Shown in pieces: positions 18,562 through 28,203 of a stretch of 64,000 bases of DNA. How positions within the stretch are numbered: position 1 is the stretch's first letter; the number at the start of each line of letters is the position of its first letter. The notes beneath the pieces are model-generated. The model did no database searches and was not told the DNA's origin. It saw nothing but the letters and a program-made list of their open reading frames with translations. A program made the position numbers and the translations under genes. The stretch is from Nitrospina sp. LS_NOB (GTDB lineage: Bacteria > Nitrospinota > Nitrospinia > Nitrospinales > VA-1), in contig LFLA01000022.1 of assembly GCA_001542995.1 (NCBI GenBank), forward strand, positions 1 through 64,000. Reading direction: 5' to 3'.

Positions 18562-19335
18562 TCACTTATCTAAGATTCCCTCATGAAAGTCTTTTAGAAG
18601 CCGGTTAAAATTTTCTGTAAGGGATTTCATGATTTTCTCTGCGTCCAATTTTGATTTAAAATATTCATCAAAAAAAGTCTTATCCCTTGCCAAAATTGTT
18701 TCTTTATAAAACCATGTTAATGTGGCAGTCAACCAAAACCAAAATTCTAAAAGCTTCATGCAGTAATCAGTCACCATGATTAGATCCGGCTTACCTATAA
18801 CCCCTAAAACAAATTGATTCCCCTCACCTAGAAAGCGATGGGGAATTAGCTCTCTGTTTGGGTGTGTTGCTGAGCAAAAGAAGTTATATAACTCATCAGT
18901 TAAAACTTTAGACTCTCCTAATGGATGCTCATCCAGCGCACTTCTTATCTCATGATTATTAATTTTTCTCCCCTCCTCCCACTCCATAGCCAAAGACGGA
19001 TCCAGCGCAGATAAATGCAAAAGAGATAAGGATTCATAAGCTCTTCTTCCAAGCGGAAAAGCGATAGTGCACTTACCGCTTAGAATTAACTTCCTTGATT
19101 CATATAAGCAATCAAACACATCAGCCATTAAATCTCGAATAACTTTACCCTGAATATTTATTGGCTTTACCCCGCCAAGTAAATTAGTTATTCGAGACAG
19201 CAATTCCCCATACTTGTCAGTAACTTTTATGTATGGTTCTAACATTCCACATATCTCTCTACTTCTCTGGTCTGAATAATATTCCAGTTTTTCATAATCT
19301 TCGATAGCTCGCTTCTGGTTAGGGTTTTTCGACAT
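18562..19335 (-). CDS. Hypothetical all-alpha protein
   Basis: I do not recognise this protein of about 257 residues. The start is taken at the inner ATG (MSKNPNQKRAIEDY); an in-frame ATG 15 bases upstream is also possible. It is predicted mostly helical and charged. It has an LGRRAYESLSLLHL segment, a CSATHPNRELIPHRF segment and one hydrophobic stretch near FWFWLTATLTWFY that may be membrane-associated. The RRxxE and aHP-like motifs faintly recall HEPN-like or DUF5677-type families, but this is not secure. Composition is AT-rich relative to flanking housekeeping genes, and it lies in the accessory patch between two copies of the glycosyltransferase 3' end. Confidence 0.6.
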   Translation of the reverse strand: MSKNPNQKRAIEDYEKLEYYSDQRSREICGMLEPYIKVTDKYGELLSRITNLLGGVKPINIQGKVIRDLMADVFDCLYESRKLILSGKCTIAFPLGRRAYESLSLLHLSALDPSLAMEWEEGRKINNHEIRSALDEHPLGESKVLTDELYNFFCSATHPNRELIPHRFLGEGNQFVLGVIGKPDLIMVTDYCMKLLEFWFWLTATLTWFYKETILARDKTFFDEYFKSKLDAEKIMKSLTENFNRLLKDFHEGILDK

Positions 19336-19470
19336 ATAAAAACCGTCCAAATAAAGTTAAAGAAATAATTGCGTGGTATTTGGAGTAGCAATCATTTTTT
19401 TATTCTTTAGATAAATAAAAGTGAAAGGGTTAAATCCGCACTTGACTACAAGAGGGTAAAAGAAGCGCGG

Positions 19471-19955
19471 CAATCCAACCCTCCCCCAGCCCCTCCCTAT
19501 GAAGGGAGGGGAGGCAAATGCTTTAAAATCTTTTCGCAAACTCCATCCAGGTTTTCATAAACATCCTGATTGGTAAATCGCAGAAACCGTATCCCCATAT
19601 CTTCGATGGTTTTCTGCCGGATTTCATCCGATTGGATCGCCGTTCCACTGAAATGAGAGTCTCCATCGATTTCAATCGCGAGTTTTGCCGATGGACAATA
19701 AAAATCCAGAATGTACCCGTCCACACTGTATTGTCGCCTAAATTTATGCCCATTGGCCTGTTTGTTTTTCAAAAACTGCCACAAAGCCACCTCCGCTGGC
19801 GGCATTTCTTTGCGCAGGGATTTTCTTTTGGTTTTTTCTGTGTTTCTGTTAAAAATTTTTACCATAGCTTTTTGTATTCCAGGCTCCCCTCCCTTCATAG
19901 GGACTCAAGCCCGATAGTCTGAGGGCTTGATGGCCAAGGGAGGGTTGGATCAAAG
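19471..19955. mobile_element. Candidate DUF559 element flanked by inverted dispersed repeats
   Basis: A 485-base unit in which a DUF559 endonuclease gene lies between an inverted pair of the GGGAGGGTTGG repeat. The left copy is at 19471-19515 (CCAACCCTCCC outermost) and the right copy at 19882-19955 (GGGAGGGTTGG outermost). The right copy carries an insertion with its own hairpin, TCAAGCCC/GGGCTTGA at 19905-19912 and 19923-19930. Solo copies of the same repeat occur at 2477 and 18409. The layout recalls REP elements mobilised by an associated RAYT enzyme, but movement is inference. Confidence 0.5.
19497..19865 (-). CDS. DUF559 endonuclease-domain protein
   Basis: A 122-residue Vsr-like/restriction-fold protein. 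Diagnostic features are RKEMPPAEVALWQFLKNKQA, KFRRQYSVDGYILDFYC and KLAIEIDGDSH, then IRFLRFTNQDVYENLDGV; the D, E and ExD residues match the nuclease core. The preferred start is MVKIFNR at 19865. The frame is open eleven codons further to ATGAAGGGAGGGG at 19898, which is part of the flanking repeat. The stop codon TAG at 19497-19499 is also supplied by the repeat core. Thus repeat sequence provides the stop and possibly an upstream start. The function of DUF559 proteins is unproven. Confidence 0.85.
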   Translation of the reverse strand: MVKIFNRNTEKTKRKSLRKEMPPAEVALWQFLKNKQANGHKFRRQYSVDGYILDFYCPSAKLAIEIDGDSHFSGTAIQSDEIRQKTIEDMGIRFLRFTNQDVYENLDGVCEKILKHLPPLPS

Positions 19956-19968
19956 TTAGCATCCAACC

Positions 19969-20018
19969 CGAAATCAGGTTAACAAATAGTTGAAGATGGT
20001 GTAAATAATTTTTGTACC
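19969..20018 (-). repeat. Direct repeat of the glycosyltransferase 3' end (copy B)
   Basis: Minus-strand reading gives SGTKIIYTIFNYLLT and stop, matching the C-terminus of the glycosyltransferase at 20612-21295. About 46 of 50 bases agree with copy C at 18311-18360. Confidence 0.85.
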
Positions 20019-20030
20019 AGAAGTAGGCCA

Positions 20031-20255
20031 CTACCCGTCAGGAACCAGCTTCTTTTTAAGCCAGCTTATTATTGGAAAAATTAGAAATGCTAGAATAACG
20101 ACAGGAAACCTGTACTTGGCAAAAAAACCCTCCTCTACACGCACACCCGATAACGAATGAATCGCATCGGGCAAATAATCAGCCGTAGAGTAGATGATGG
20201 CGTAGGACAAAATTAGCGACAAAATAATGGCAATATTTTTCATGATAAATGCCAT
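20031..20255 (-). CDS. Small membrane protein, unknown
   Basis: A 74-residue protein with two hydrophobic segments (IAIILSLILSYAIIYS and FPVVILAFLIFPIISWL) and a basic C-terminus. No family recognised. Its start overlaps the stop of the upstream 97-residue gene by one base (TAATG), indicating translational coupling. It lies between copies A and B of the glycosyltransferase 3'-end repeat. Confidence 0.55.
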   Translation of the reverse strand: MAFIMKNIAIILSLILSYAIIYSTADYLPDAIHSLSGVRVEEGFFAKYRFPVVILAFLIFPIISWLKKKLVPDG

Positions 20256-20548
20256 TAGAATATTTTTGTCCTTAATTTTGGTTTAGGAATCTGGATATCC
20301 AGAGAGGTGTCAGACCAACTACAATCATCTGCCTGTTCTTCCAACTTTTGATGCAGTTCGAGGACACTCACTCCGTTTGATTCATATTCTTTTAATTTTT
20401 CCCTGGATATTGCAAGAAAGCTGTGCTCCGTTTTTTCTACAGGCAAATGCAGATTTCCATCCTTATCAAATTCTCCATAGGACTCACATCTACTGATTAA
20501 CTGTTTAAGGGTCTTTACGCATCTTGTAATGTTATTTTTTGAAATCAT
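20255..20548 (-). CDS. Small hypothetical protein
   Basis: A 97-residue, charged, soluble protein (starts MISKNNITRCVKTLKQLISR). It has no recognised domain; a helical first half and a ISREKLKEYESNG stretch are visible. Coupled to the small membrane protein that follows, forming a two-gene unit inside the repeat-bounded accessory patch. Confidence 0.5.
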   Translation of the reverse strand: MISKNNITRCVKTLKQLISRCESYGEFDKDGNLHLPVEKTEHSFLAISREKLKEYESNGVSVLELHQKLEEQADDCSWSDTSLDIQIPKPKLRTKIF

Positions 20549-20606
20549 AAAATATGATCCTCTTGAAATCTCATCATCAAAATTTTCTAGGGGGGTTATC
20601 CAAACC

Positions 20607-20656
20607 TGAAGTCAGGTTATTAAATACTTGAAGATAGTATAAATGATTTTTGTACC
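20607..20656 (-). repeat. Glycosyltransferase 3' end, copy A of the repeat
   Basis: The genuine last 45 bases of the glycosyltransferase gene plus a few bases beyond its stop. It matches copies B and C (19969-20018, 18311-18360) in the same orientation. Confidence 0.85.
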
Positions 20657-21295
20657 GGCTTTGATCGTCCCGGAAAAGGTGCCGGTGATCTTGGAAACCC
20701 CGATCCGCTCCCGATATTTCACCGGAACCTCCAGGATACGCAGTCCTTTTTTAACCGCCTTGATCTGCATCTCCACCGTCCAGCCGAAATTGGTATCCTG
20801 CATACCAATAGACTTCAACGAGTCGTAGCGAATGGCGCGGAACGGCCCCAGGTCGGTATAGCTGTGATGGAAAAACAGGCGTATTAAAAACACGGCCAAT
20901 TGGTTGCCATACCGCGATTGCGGTAACAATGCTGAGCGGCTTTCGGGAAGTATCATCCGGCTTCCCAGAACAAAATCCATCTCTCCGGCTTCTATCGGCG
21001 CCACCAGTTTCACAATCTCTTCCGGGTAGTCGCTGAAATCTCCATCCACAAACACCACGATATGTGGGCTGTCCAGTTCAGAAATCCCCTTCAGGCAGGC
21101 AGAACCATAGCCTCTTCTTTTTTCCACAACCACCCGCGCGCCTTTTTCAATGGCAGATCGGGCAGTGTTATCGGTTGAGTTGTTGTCAACAACGATGATT
21201 TCATGAATTTGATCTTGCGGCAGGGCATCCAGAACCAGTCCAATAGACTGCTCTTCATTGAAAGCGGGAATGATGACAGAAATGCGGGAAGGCAT
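20612..21295 (-). CDS. Family 2 glycosyltransferase, dolichyl-phosphate mannose synthase-like
   Basis: A 227-residue GT-A fold enzyme. Motifs are VIIPAFNEEQSIG, VVDNNSTDNTA, the metal-binding FVDGDFSDYPEE and VLGSRM, then DLGPFRAIRYDSL and GWTVEMQIKAVKKG. It lacks a C-terminal membrane anchor, so it is likely a soluble or peripheral enzyme using a nucleotide sugar and probably a polyprenyl-phosphate acceptor. It starts 18 bases after the trpA stop with a strong ribosome-binding site (GGAGGAG), and so may be read from the trp operon. That site is partly self-complementary with CCTCC next to the ATG. Its 3' end is repeated twice downstream. Confidence 0.88.
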   Translation of the reverse strand: MPSRISVIIPAFNEEQSIGLVLDALPQDQIHEIIVVDNNSTDNTARSAIEKGARVVVEKRRGYGSACLKGISELDSPHIVVFVDGDFSDYPEEIVKLVAPIEAGEMDFVLGSRMILPESRSALLPQSRYGNQLAVFLIRLFFHHSYTDLGPFRAIRYDSLKSIGMQDTNFGWTVEMQIKAVKKGLRILEVPVKYRERIGVSKITGTFSGTIKAGTKIIYTIFKYLIT

Positions 21296-21313
21296 GGAGG
21301 CAACTCCTCCAGA

Positions 21314-22111
21314 TCAGGAACTGTTAGTGAGGGCTGTTTTAATGCCGGATATAAATTCAGCGATACTTTTATCACGCGCGATTGGATCGGAATGGGATTC
21401 AATCAACTTGACGATGGCGCTACCTATGATGACTCCATCCGAGCATTGCCCAGCTTCTTTAGCCTGTTCCGGGCCGGAGATGCCAAACCCGACCAGCACC
21501 GGAAGTTTTACCTTACTTTTAATCGCAGTGACTTTCTCTTCCAGGTTTCTAGAAAGCGCCTCTTTTGTTCCTGTTGTTCCGGTCAGAGAAATATAATAGA
21601 TGAAGCCTTTACTCACCTTCCCGATCTGCTGAATCCGATCCGGGGTACTGGTGGGCGCTAAAAGAAATATCGTATCGAGTTCTTTTTCATTCGCGATCGC
21701 CAGGAACTCCCCCGCCTCTTCCGGAGGAAGATCGGGTAGGATCACCCCATCCACTCCCGCATTGACCGCATCCTCAACAAACGCTTTCTGGCCATAAACA
21801 AAAATAGGATTGAAACTGCTCATTAGAACAATCGGTAACTCAGACTGACCCCTGATATCTCTCACTAGCTCGATAATTTTTTTCAGGCTGGTGCCGTTTT
21901 GCAGGGAACGATGTGAAGAGGCCTGAATGACTGGACCATCGGCAAGTGGATCGGAAAACGGGACACCAATCTCAATGATATCGGCACCGCTTTTCTCGAT
22001 CACAGAAAAAATCTCTTTTGACGCAGACAGATCGGGGTCACCGGCAGTAAAAAAAGCCACCAGAGCCTTATTGCCATTTAAACTTTTGAATCGGTCCTCT
22101 ATCCGGCTCAC
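21314..22111 (-). CDS. trpA: Tryptophan synthase alpha subunit
   Basis: Cleaves indole-3-glycerol phosphate to indole and glyceraldehyde 3-phosphate. The catalytic region [20 protein letters not shown] and the [13 protein letters not shown] loop are present, as is a GISGPEQA segment. I place the start at GTG 22111 ([11 protein letters not shown]), giving a four-base GTGA overlap with the trpB stop and a normal 265-residue length. An ATG at 22174 would add 21 non-conserved residues overlapping trpB. Confidence 0.95.
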   Translation of the reverse strand: MSRIEDRFKSLNGNKALVAFFTAGDPDLSASKEIFSVIEKSGADIIEIGVPFSDPLADGPVIQASSHRSLQNGTSLKKIIELVRDIRGQSELPIVLMSSFNPIFVYGQKAFVEDAVNAGVDGVILPDLPPEEAGEFLAIANEKELDTIFLLAPTSTPDRIQQIGKVSKGFIYYISLTGTTGTKEALSRNLEEKVTAIKSKVKLPVLVGFGISGPEQAKEAGQCSDGVIIGSAIVKLIESHSDPIARDKSIAEFISGIKTALTNSS

Positions 22112-23307
22112 AACGAAACTCCCATCATATCCGCCACTTGGTTCACGTCTTTGTCGCCCCGGCCAGAAAGACAAACCAGAATAACTTCATCCTTTTTCAT
22201 GGTTGGTGCCATTTTCATTACATGGGCGATGGCGTGGGCCGATTCAAGAGCCGGAATAATGCCTTCCAATTGAGAAAGTAGTTTAAAACCTCCCATTGCC
22301 TCCTCATCGGTGATGGTGACATATTGTGCTCGGCCTGATTCTCTGAGAAAACTATGCTCGCAACCCACACCCGGATAATCCAACCCCGCCGAAATCGAAT
22401 GCGCCTCAGTCACTTGCCCGTCCTCATCATGCAGGAGATAACTCATCATGCCATGCAAAACACCTGCTGATCCCTTGGTGAGGGAAGCGCCATGCTTATC
22501 CGTGTCCAGTCCCAACCCGGCGGCTTCGACACCGACCAGATCGACTTCTTTGTTTTCCAGGAACGGATAAAACAGTCCCATCGAGTTACTGCCGCCACCC
22601 ACACAGGCCACACAGGTGTCGGGCAGTCGGCCTTCCATTTCCATAATCTGGCTAATGGCTTCTTCGCCAATCACTTTTTGAAAATCCCGAACTATCATCG
22701 GATAAGGATGCGGACCGACCACAGAACCAATAATATAGTGAGTGCTCTCAACGGTAGTGATCCAGTTGCGGATGGCTTCGCTGGTGGCATCCTTGAGCGT
22801 TCGTGTTCCTCCTGTTACCGGAATGACCGTCGCACCTAAAAGCCGCATGCGAAAAACATTGAGCTCCTGCCTTCGCATATCTTCCTCACCCATGAATACA
22901 TCACATTCCAGGCCAAATAAAGAAGCGGCGGTGGCCGTTGCCACGCCATGTTGCCCGGCACCTGTTTCGGCGATCACCCGTTTTTTACCCATCCTTTGGG
23001 CCAACAAAGCGCTACCAATAGTATTGTTGATTTTATGCGCGCCGGTATGAGTCAGGTCTTCACGTTTTAAATAAATTTTCGCGCCGCCCAAATGCTCTGT
23101 AAAACGCTCAGCAAAATAAAGTGAGGTGGGACGGCCAACATAATGTTTCAGGTAATAGTCGAGATCCTTTTTAAATTGCGGATCGTTTTGGGCTTCCTCA
23201 TAAACCCGTTCCAACTCTTTCAGAGCTGGCATCAGGGTTTCGATGACGTACTTACCTCCAAATTTTCCAAAATGTCCACTGGAATCGGGCAGTTTATGCG
23301 GCTTCAT
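22108..23307 (-). CDS. trpB: Tryptophan synthase beta subunit
   Basis: A 399-residue PLP enzyme condensing indole and serine. The PLP lysine motif [31 protein letters not shown] and the phosphate-binding [10 protein letters not shown] are visible, with [16 protein letters not shown]. Its start overlaps the trpF stop by four bases (ATGA). Confidence 0.97.
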   Translation of the reverse strand: MKPHKLPDSSGHFGKFGGKYVIETLMPALKELERVYEEAQNDPQFKKDLDYYLKHYVGRPTSLYFAERFTEHLGGAKIYLKREDLTHTGAHKINNTIGSALLAQRMGKKRVIAETGAGQHGVATATAASLFGLECDVFMGEEDMRRQELNVFRMRLLGATVIPVTGGTRTLKDATSEAIRNWITTVESTHYIIGSVVGPHPYPMIVRDFQKVIGEEAISQIMEMEGRLPDTCVACVGGGSNSMGLFYPFLENKEVDLVGVEAAGLGLDTDKHGASLTKGSAGVLHGMMSYLLHDEDGQVTEAHSISAGLDYPGVGCEHSFLRESGRAQYVTITDEEAMGGFKLLSQLEGIIPALESAHAIAHVMKMAPTMKKDEVILVCLSGRGDKDVNQVADMMGVSL

Positions 23308-23936
23308 GATTTACTCCCTGACCTGATATTGGCCAGAAACGCGCGAACCTTTTCAGGATCCTTGATTCCCGGCGATTTTTCCACACCCGAACACACATCC
23401 ACACCATAAGGACGAACCCGACTGACCGCCTGACCAACATTACGCGGTGTCAATCCCCCTGCCAAGATAACTGGCCCGATTTTTTTTGCAGGAAGAGCCA
23501 GGTTCCAGTCAAAAGGTTTGCCCGTACCCCCGCGCAGATCTTCACAATACGTATCCAGCAGAAACCCGGTCACTGGATATTTTTCCATTTGCCTGAGCGA
23601 TTGAAGGTTTGTAACCCGAAACGCCTTGATCACACGCCGGTGAATTTTTCGGCAAAACGCTGGAGACTCTTCACCATGCAATTGCACCAAGTCCAATCCG
23701 CAATAATCGGCGATTTTGTTCACTCGGTCGGCGGATTCATTGACGAAAACCCCCACTGTATCGACAAAAGGCGGCAATTCTAAAATAATTTCCCGAACTG
23801 CCTTCATCGTAACCGCCCGCGGACTCTTTTTATAGAAAATAAAGCCGACCGCATCAGCACCCTGTTCGACAGCGAACAGTGCATCCTTCAACTGTGTCAT
23901 CCCGCAGATTTTAATTTTTACTTGTGGATTCGTCAT
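23304..23936 (-). CDS. trpF: Phosphoribosylanthranilate isomerase
   Basis: A 210-residue TIM barrel with [47 protein letters not shown] and [14 protein letters not shown], ending [18 protein letters not shown]. The catalytic Cys (in KICGMT) and Asp (in LLDTY) are present. Fourth-to-fifth step enzyme in the operon; 74 bases follow the trpC stop. Confidence 0.97.
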   Translation of the reverse strand: MTNPQVKIKICGMTQLKDALFAVEQGADAVGFIFYKKSPRAVTMKAVREIILELPPFVDTVGVFVNESADRVNKIADYCGLDLVQLHGEESPAFCRKIHRRVIKAFRVTNLQSLRQMEKYPVTGFLLDTYCEDLRGGTGKPFDWNLALPAKKIGPVILAGGLTPRNVGQAVSRVRPYGVDVCSGVEKSPGIKDPEKVRAFLANIRSGSKS

Positions 23937-24010
23937 TGCCTAAAAGAACTGTTAAAAATTAATCGGGATATCTCGTTCCGCCGAGATAAGTTTTTGATTG
24001 CCAAACAGAG

Positions 24011-24814
24011 TCATTGCTCGTTGGCCCCACGCCCAGTGAGTTCGTTTAGTTTTTCAGGTATATTTTTTGAGGTCATCAGGCTTTCACCGATCAAAAAAGC
24101 ATGCGCCCCTATTTTTTCAAATTCTTCGATCTCTTCCCTACCATGAATTCCGCTCTCACAGACCAGAGTACTACCCGGTTCCTGCAATGCCATGGGGATC
24201 AGGCGTCTGGCAATGTTCAAATCGGTTTTGCCATTCTTGAGATCACGGTTATTGATACCAATCAAACTCGCCTTGGCCTCGAAGGCTTTTTCCATATCAT
24301 ATTCGTTATGAGTTTCCACTAATGCGGGAAGTCCCAATTCCTTGCCTAAATGAAGCAGATCGGTCAATTGGTTTTGCTCCAGCCAAGTAGCGATCAACAG
24401 AAACAAGTCGGCTCCATGCGCTCTGGATTCATAAACCTGATACTCATCGCAAATAAAATCTTTGCGCAACAATGGAATCGGGGCGATGGGCCTCACTTCC
24501 TTCAGGATATCAATATGACTGCCGAAATAATTGCTTTCGGTCAGAATGGAAAGCGTGGCTGCCCCATTCCGGGCATAGTCTCCGGCGATTTCACCAGCGT
24601 TAAAATTTTCTCTTAGCTCACCTTTAAACGGCGTACGCCGTTTGATCTCCGCAATAATTTTGGAATTTTTCCCCTCGTTCAGCGCCTTATAAACATCCCG
24701 GACGGGGGCCTGATCTCCCATACGTATTTTAAGCTCGGGCAATGGCAGTTCGCGTTTGGTGCCTGCCAGTTCCTTTTTTTTATCCGCAAAAATCTTATCA
24801 AGTATATTCGACAT
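24011..24814 (-). CDS. trpC: Indole-3-glycerol phosphate synthase
   Basis: A 267-residue TIM-barrel enzyme. Motifs are IIAEIKRRTPFKGELR, LSILTESNYFGSH, PLLRKDFICDEYQVYESRA, NNRDLKNGKTDL and VCESGIHGREEI. Start taken at ATG 24814 (MSNILDKIF); a TTG six bases upstream is a weaker alternative. About 95 bases separate it from trpD. Confidence 0.96.
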   Translation of the reverse strand: MSNILDKIFADKKKELAGTKRELPLPELKIRMGDQAPVRDVYKALNEGKNSKIIAEIKRRTPFKGELRENFNAGEIAGDYARNGAATLSILTESNYFGSHIDILKEVRPIAPIPLLRKDFICDEYQVYESRAHGADLFLLIATWLEQNQLTDLLHLGKELGLPALVETHNEYDMEKAFEAKASLIGINNRDLKNGKTDLNIARRLIPMALQEPGSTLVCESGIHGREEIEEFEKIGAHAFLIGESLMTSKNIPEKLNELTGRGANEQ

Positions 24815-24909
24815 TTTCAAAATGGGTGCGTTTGATCAGCATGAAACTGAAGAAATTTCAGAAAAATCATCTTTAAAATTATGAGAGAATTTTTCTAAAT
24901 TTTGAAAAA

Positions 24910-25941
24910 CTATGATTTCCCAACTGTTCCAGAGTGCGTAATTCTACACAAATCTTCCAGTTTCTCCTGCGCCTTACCCGATTCGATAGAATCAACAGCT
25001 GATTGGATGCTCAGTTCGAGAGAGTCCGCTTTCCCGGCCACATAAATAGCCGCGGCAGAGTTTAATAAAACGATGTCCCGCTTCGGCCCTTTTTCTCCAT
25101 TCAAGATATTCTCGATCATTACGGCGCTTTCCTCAGGAGTTCCCCCTTTAAGATCATCGGGAGCGCAAATATTAAAACCGAGTTTCTCAGGGTCCAGGCT
25201 ATAACTCGATACCTTTCCATTTTTCAATTCTGTGACCTGGCTTTTTCCTGTCAGGGTGATTTCGTCGAGACCATCGGAACCATGAACCACCAGTGCGTGC
25301 CTGCAACCCAAATCGCGCAGAACTTCTGCCAGAGGCTCAACCCATTGTTCATCAAAAACACCCAGCACCTGGGCCTCGGCGTTGGCCGGATTGGTCAAAG
25401 GCCCCAACACATTAAAAATGGTGCGAAAGCCCAGTTCTTTCCGGACCCCGGCGGCGTACTTCATGGCTTTATGCATCAAAGGCGCGAACAGAAAACCGAT
25501 ACCCGCCTCTTCCACGCAACGTTTCACAGTTGGCAGGCTGGCATCGAGGTTCACTCCCAAACATTTTAAGACATCGGCGCTACCAGACCGGCTGGATACA
25601 GCCCGGTTGCCATGTTTTGCTATGTTCACTCCCGCACCCGCCGCAACCAAAGCACTAGCAGTAGATATATTGAAGGTGTCCGCACCGTCCCCACCCGTTC
25701 CGCAAGTGTCCACCAGAGGAGCCACTTTGATATCGAGCTTCTCCGCTTTTGCCCGCATCACCCGGGCCGCGCCAACAATTTCAGAGACGGTTTCACCTTT
25801 CGCATGCAGCGCTGTTAAAAACGTGGCCAGTTGAGGATCGGTCACTTCTCCTTGCATGATCGCAGTCATGCAGGAAACCATTTCATCCTCCGTCAGATCG
25901 TTGCCGCCAGTAAGCGAATCCAAGGCCGTCTGGAAGCTCAT
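24910..25941 (-). CDS. trpD: Anthranilate phosphoribosyltransferase
   Basis: A 343-residue enzyme with [55 protein letters not shown] and [11 protein letters not shown]. The start at ATG 25941 (MSFQTALD) gives a four-base ATGA overlap with trpG; the frame is open further upstream but inside trpG. The domain is separate from the glutamine amidotransferase, as is usual outside enterobacteria. Confidence 0.96.
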   Translation of the reverse strand: MSFQTALDSLTGGNDLTEDEMVSCMTAIMQGEVTDPQLATFLTALHAKGETVSEIVGAARVMRAKAEKLDIKVAPLVDTCGTGGDGADTFNISTASALVAAGAGVNIAKHGNRAVSSRSGSADVLKCLGVNLDASLPTVKRCVEEAGIGFLFAPLMHKAMKYAAGVRKELGFRTIFNVLGPLTNPANAEAQVLGVFDEQWVEPLAEVLRDLGCRHALVVHGSDGLDEITLTGKSQVTELKNGKVSSYSLDPEKLGFNICAPDDLKGGTPEESAVMIENILNGEKGPKRDIVLLNSAAAIYVAGKADSLELSIQSAVDSIESGKAQEKLEDLCRITHSGTVGKS

Positions 25942-26510
25942 GCGTGATTTCCCTTTATAAAATTTCCTAATAACTCCTTTCCACATGCGGTCAGAATGGA
26001 TTCGGGATGAAACTGAACACCTTCTACGGCAAGTTCTTTATGGCGGATTCCCATGATCTCGTTGTCATCGCTCTCCGCAGAAATTTCAAAACAGTCCGGC
26101 AGATTATCCCGGTTCAAGACCAAGGAGTGGTAACGGGTCGCCTCAAACGGATCGGGAAGGTCTTTAAATATTGTTTTGCCGTCGTGGCGGATCATGGAAG
26201 TTTTGCCATGCATCAGACGCCCGGCCTTGATGATTTCACCGCCAAATGCCTGGCCCACCGATTGGTGCCCCAGACAAACTCCCAAAATCGGGATTTTCCC
26301 GGAAAAATGTCGGATCACTTCCACCGATATCCCTGCTTTATCGGGAGTGCAGGGGCCGGGAGATATGACAATCTTTTCTGGGTTCAACGCCTCAATTTCC
26401 TGAAGACTGATCTTATCGTTACGATCCACACGTACTTCGGCACCCAACTCACCCATGTATTGCACCAGGTTGTAGGTGAACGAATCATAATTGTCGATCA
26501 TCAGAATCAT
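25938..26510 (-). CDS. trpG: Anthranilate synthase component II (glutamine amidotransferase)
   Basis: A class I glutamine amidotransferase of 190 residues. [18 protein letters not shown] starts at ATG 26510, overlapping the trpE stop by four bases. The catalytic Cys is in [17 protein letters not shown], and the His-Glu pair in [11 protein letters not shown]. It supplies ammonia to TrpE. It could also serve aminodeoxychorismate synthase, as in other bacteria with a single TrpG/PabA. Confidence 0.96.
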   Translation of the reverse strand: MILMIDNYDSFTYNLVQYMGELGAEVRVDRNDKISLQEIEALNPEKIVISPGPCTPDKAGISVEVIRHFSGKIPILGVCLGHQSVGQAFGGEIIKAGRLMHGKTSMIRHDGKTIFKDLPDPFEATRYHSLVLNRDNLPDCFEISAESDDNEIMGIRHKELAVEGVQFHPESILTACGKELLGNFIKGNHA

Positions 26511-28000
26511 ACCACCCACCCCTTCTCAGCCAACTCTATGGCTTTCAGTAAAGCCCGACCCTTGTTCATGGTCTCTTCAAATTCACTTTTTGGAACCGAG
26601 TCGGCAACAATCCCGCCACCCACTCCAAGATAAGCCGTTTTTCCTTTAATCAGCAAAGTCCTGATGGCTATTGCGGTATCCATATTTCCGTTAAAACTAA
26701 TATAACCGACGGCCCCGCCATAAAGCCCGCGCCGGGTCGGCTCTAACTCATCAATGATTTCCATGGCCCTTATTTTTGGAGCCCCGGAAAGAGTTCCGGC
26801 GGGGAACGCCGCTTCCAGAACATCAAAACAGTCCAAGCCTTTTTTCAGGATTCCCTTCACATTAGAAACAATATGCATGACGTGGGAGTAGCGCTCGATA
26901 GTGAACCGCTCATCCACTTCCACCGTATTGATTTCAGCCACCCGTCCGATATCGTTCCTGCCCAGGTCTACCAGCATAATATGTTCTGCCAATTCTTTTT
27001 CATCGCTTAACAAGTCCTGCTCCAGTTCCAAATCTTCTTTCTCGTTCTTTCCCCTTTTACGGGTTCCGGCTATCGGTCGGACCTCTACCTTATTATCCTC
27101 CAACCGCACAAGAACTTCTGGTGAAGACCCGACCACTTGAAGCTCGCCAAACTTCAGATAATACATATAGGGAGAAGGGTTAATGGTTCGCAGAGCCCTG
27201 TATATATCAAACGGATCCCGGTTAATGGAAAATTTCAACCGCTGGGAAAACACCACCTGAATAGCATCTCCCTCCTGAATATATTGTTTGATCCGAATCA
27301 CCGCCTGTTTGTGCTCTTCCTCTTTCATATTGGAGTCAAAACTCAATGGCGATGCAGAATCTTCTTCCGTATCTGGCACTGATCCTCTGGCAAGAGGTGT
27401 TTTTAATTTTTCTTCCAAGGCAGAAATTTTCCGGATTGTGTTTTCATACACCGCAGTCAGATCATCCCCCTCGATAAACGCGTTGGATACAATTTTAATG
27501 GTCTGTGAAACATTATCGAACACCAGCATAGTATCGGTAATGACAAACTGCGAGTCCGGAACATCGAGGTCATCCACCGTTTGTTCGGGGAGGTCCTCGA
27601 AAAACCGGACCATGTCATAACTGATAAACCCCACCGCACCGCCTGAAAACCGGGGCAGTCCGGCAGAGGGCACCGGCTTGTAACGGGCCAAGATTTCCTT
27701 CACTGCTGAAAGGGGACTTCCTGATTTAATCTCCCGCTGTTCCTGCTTGCCGTTTTCGATTAAAGTCAAAGTTCGGCCCTTGGTGCTGACCACCACCGAT
27801 GGGTCACAACCCAGGAAACAATAACGAGCCCATTTTTCTCCACCTTCAATGCTTTCCAGTAGAAAAGAATATTCCCCTCCGCTGATTTTCATATAAGCGG
27901 ATACCGGAGTATCGAGATCGGCCAAAACTTCCTTATAAACAGGAATCAGATTTCCCGATTTGGCTTTCTGTTTGAACTCTTCCAAAGAAGGTTTGAACAT
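26507..28000 (-). CDS. trpE: Anthranilate synthase component I
   Basis: A 497-residue chorismate-utilising enzyme. The LLES motif associated with tryptophan feedback inhibition is visible in [11 protein letters not shown]. The catalytic core has [22 protein letters not shown]-type sequence, [46 protein letters not shown] and [17 protein letters not shown]. First gene of trpE-G-D-C-F-B-A. A perfect hairpin terminator 35-60 bases upstream may control entry into the operon. Confidence 0.97.
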   Translation of the reverse strand: MFKPSLEEFKQKAKSGNLIPVYKEVLADLDTPVSAYMKISGGEYSFLLESIEGGEKWARYCFLGCDPSVVVSTKGRTLTLIENGKQEQREIKSGSPLSAVKEILARYKPVPSAGLPRFSGGAVGFISYDMVRFFEDLPEQTVDDLDVPDSQFVITDTMLVFDNVSQTIKIVSNAFIEGDDLTAVYENTIRKISALEEKLKTPLARGSVPDTEEDSASPLSFDSNMKEEEHKQAVIRIKQYIQEGDAIQVVFSQRLKFSINRDPFDIYRALRTINPSPYMYYLKFGELQVVGSSPEVLVRLEDNKVEVRPIAGTRKRGKNEKEDLELEQDLLSDEKELAEHIMLVDLGRNDIGRVAEINTVEVDERFTIERYSHVMHIVSNVKGILKKGLDCFDVLEAAFPAGTLSGAPKIRAMEIIDELEPTRRGLYGGAVGYISFNGNMDTAIAIRTLLIKGKTAYLGVGGGIVADSVPKSEFEETMNKGRALLKAIELAEKGWVV

Positions 28001-28034
28001 ATCGACTCTTTAACAAAAGAAAATCGCACAATAA

Positions 28035-28059
28035 CAAAAAAGCACAGGAGACCTGTGCT
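28035..28059 (-). terminator. Rho-independent terminator or attenuator upstream of trpE
   Basis: On the minus strand an 8-bp perfect stem AGCACAGG/CCTGTGCT with a 3-base loop is followed by a run of T. It ends about 35 bases before the trpE ATG. It could terminate the upstream propeller transcript or act as a trp attenuator. A small frame starting ATGATTGATATTAAAGG runs across it but contains no Trp codon, and no T-box signature is seen. Confidence 0.8.
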
Positions 28060-28203
28060 CATTAAACCTGCCGAAAATAAAGCCCGACAAATATATTAGG
28101 GCGCCTTTAATATCAATCATTTAAAAACCAGACCCTAACATCACGCCAAAGCCGGTGTCAAGCAGTTTAGGTGGGGGGTTTCAGGGGTGAGAGCCAGCGC
28201 CCA

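Noticed and set aside
19357-19539. 60-codon minus-strand frame next to DUF559
   Set aside because: Mostly translated dispersed repeat sequence; no independent support.
28021-28120. T-box or Trp-rich leader peptide before trpE
   Set aside because: No conserved T-box sequence and no tandem Trp codons in any leader frame.
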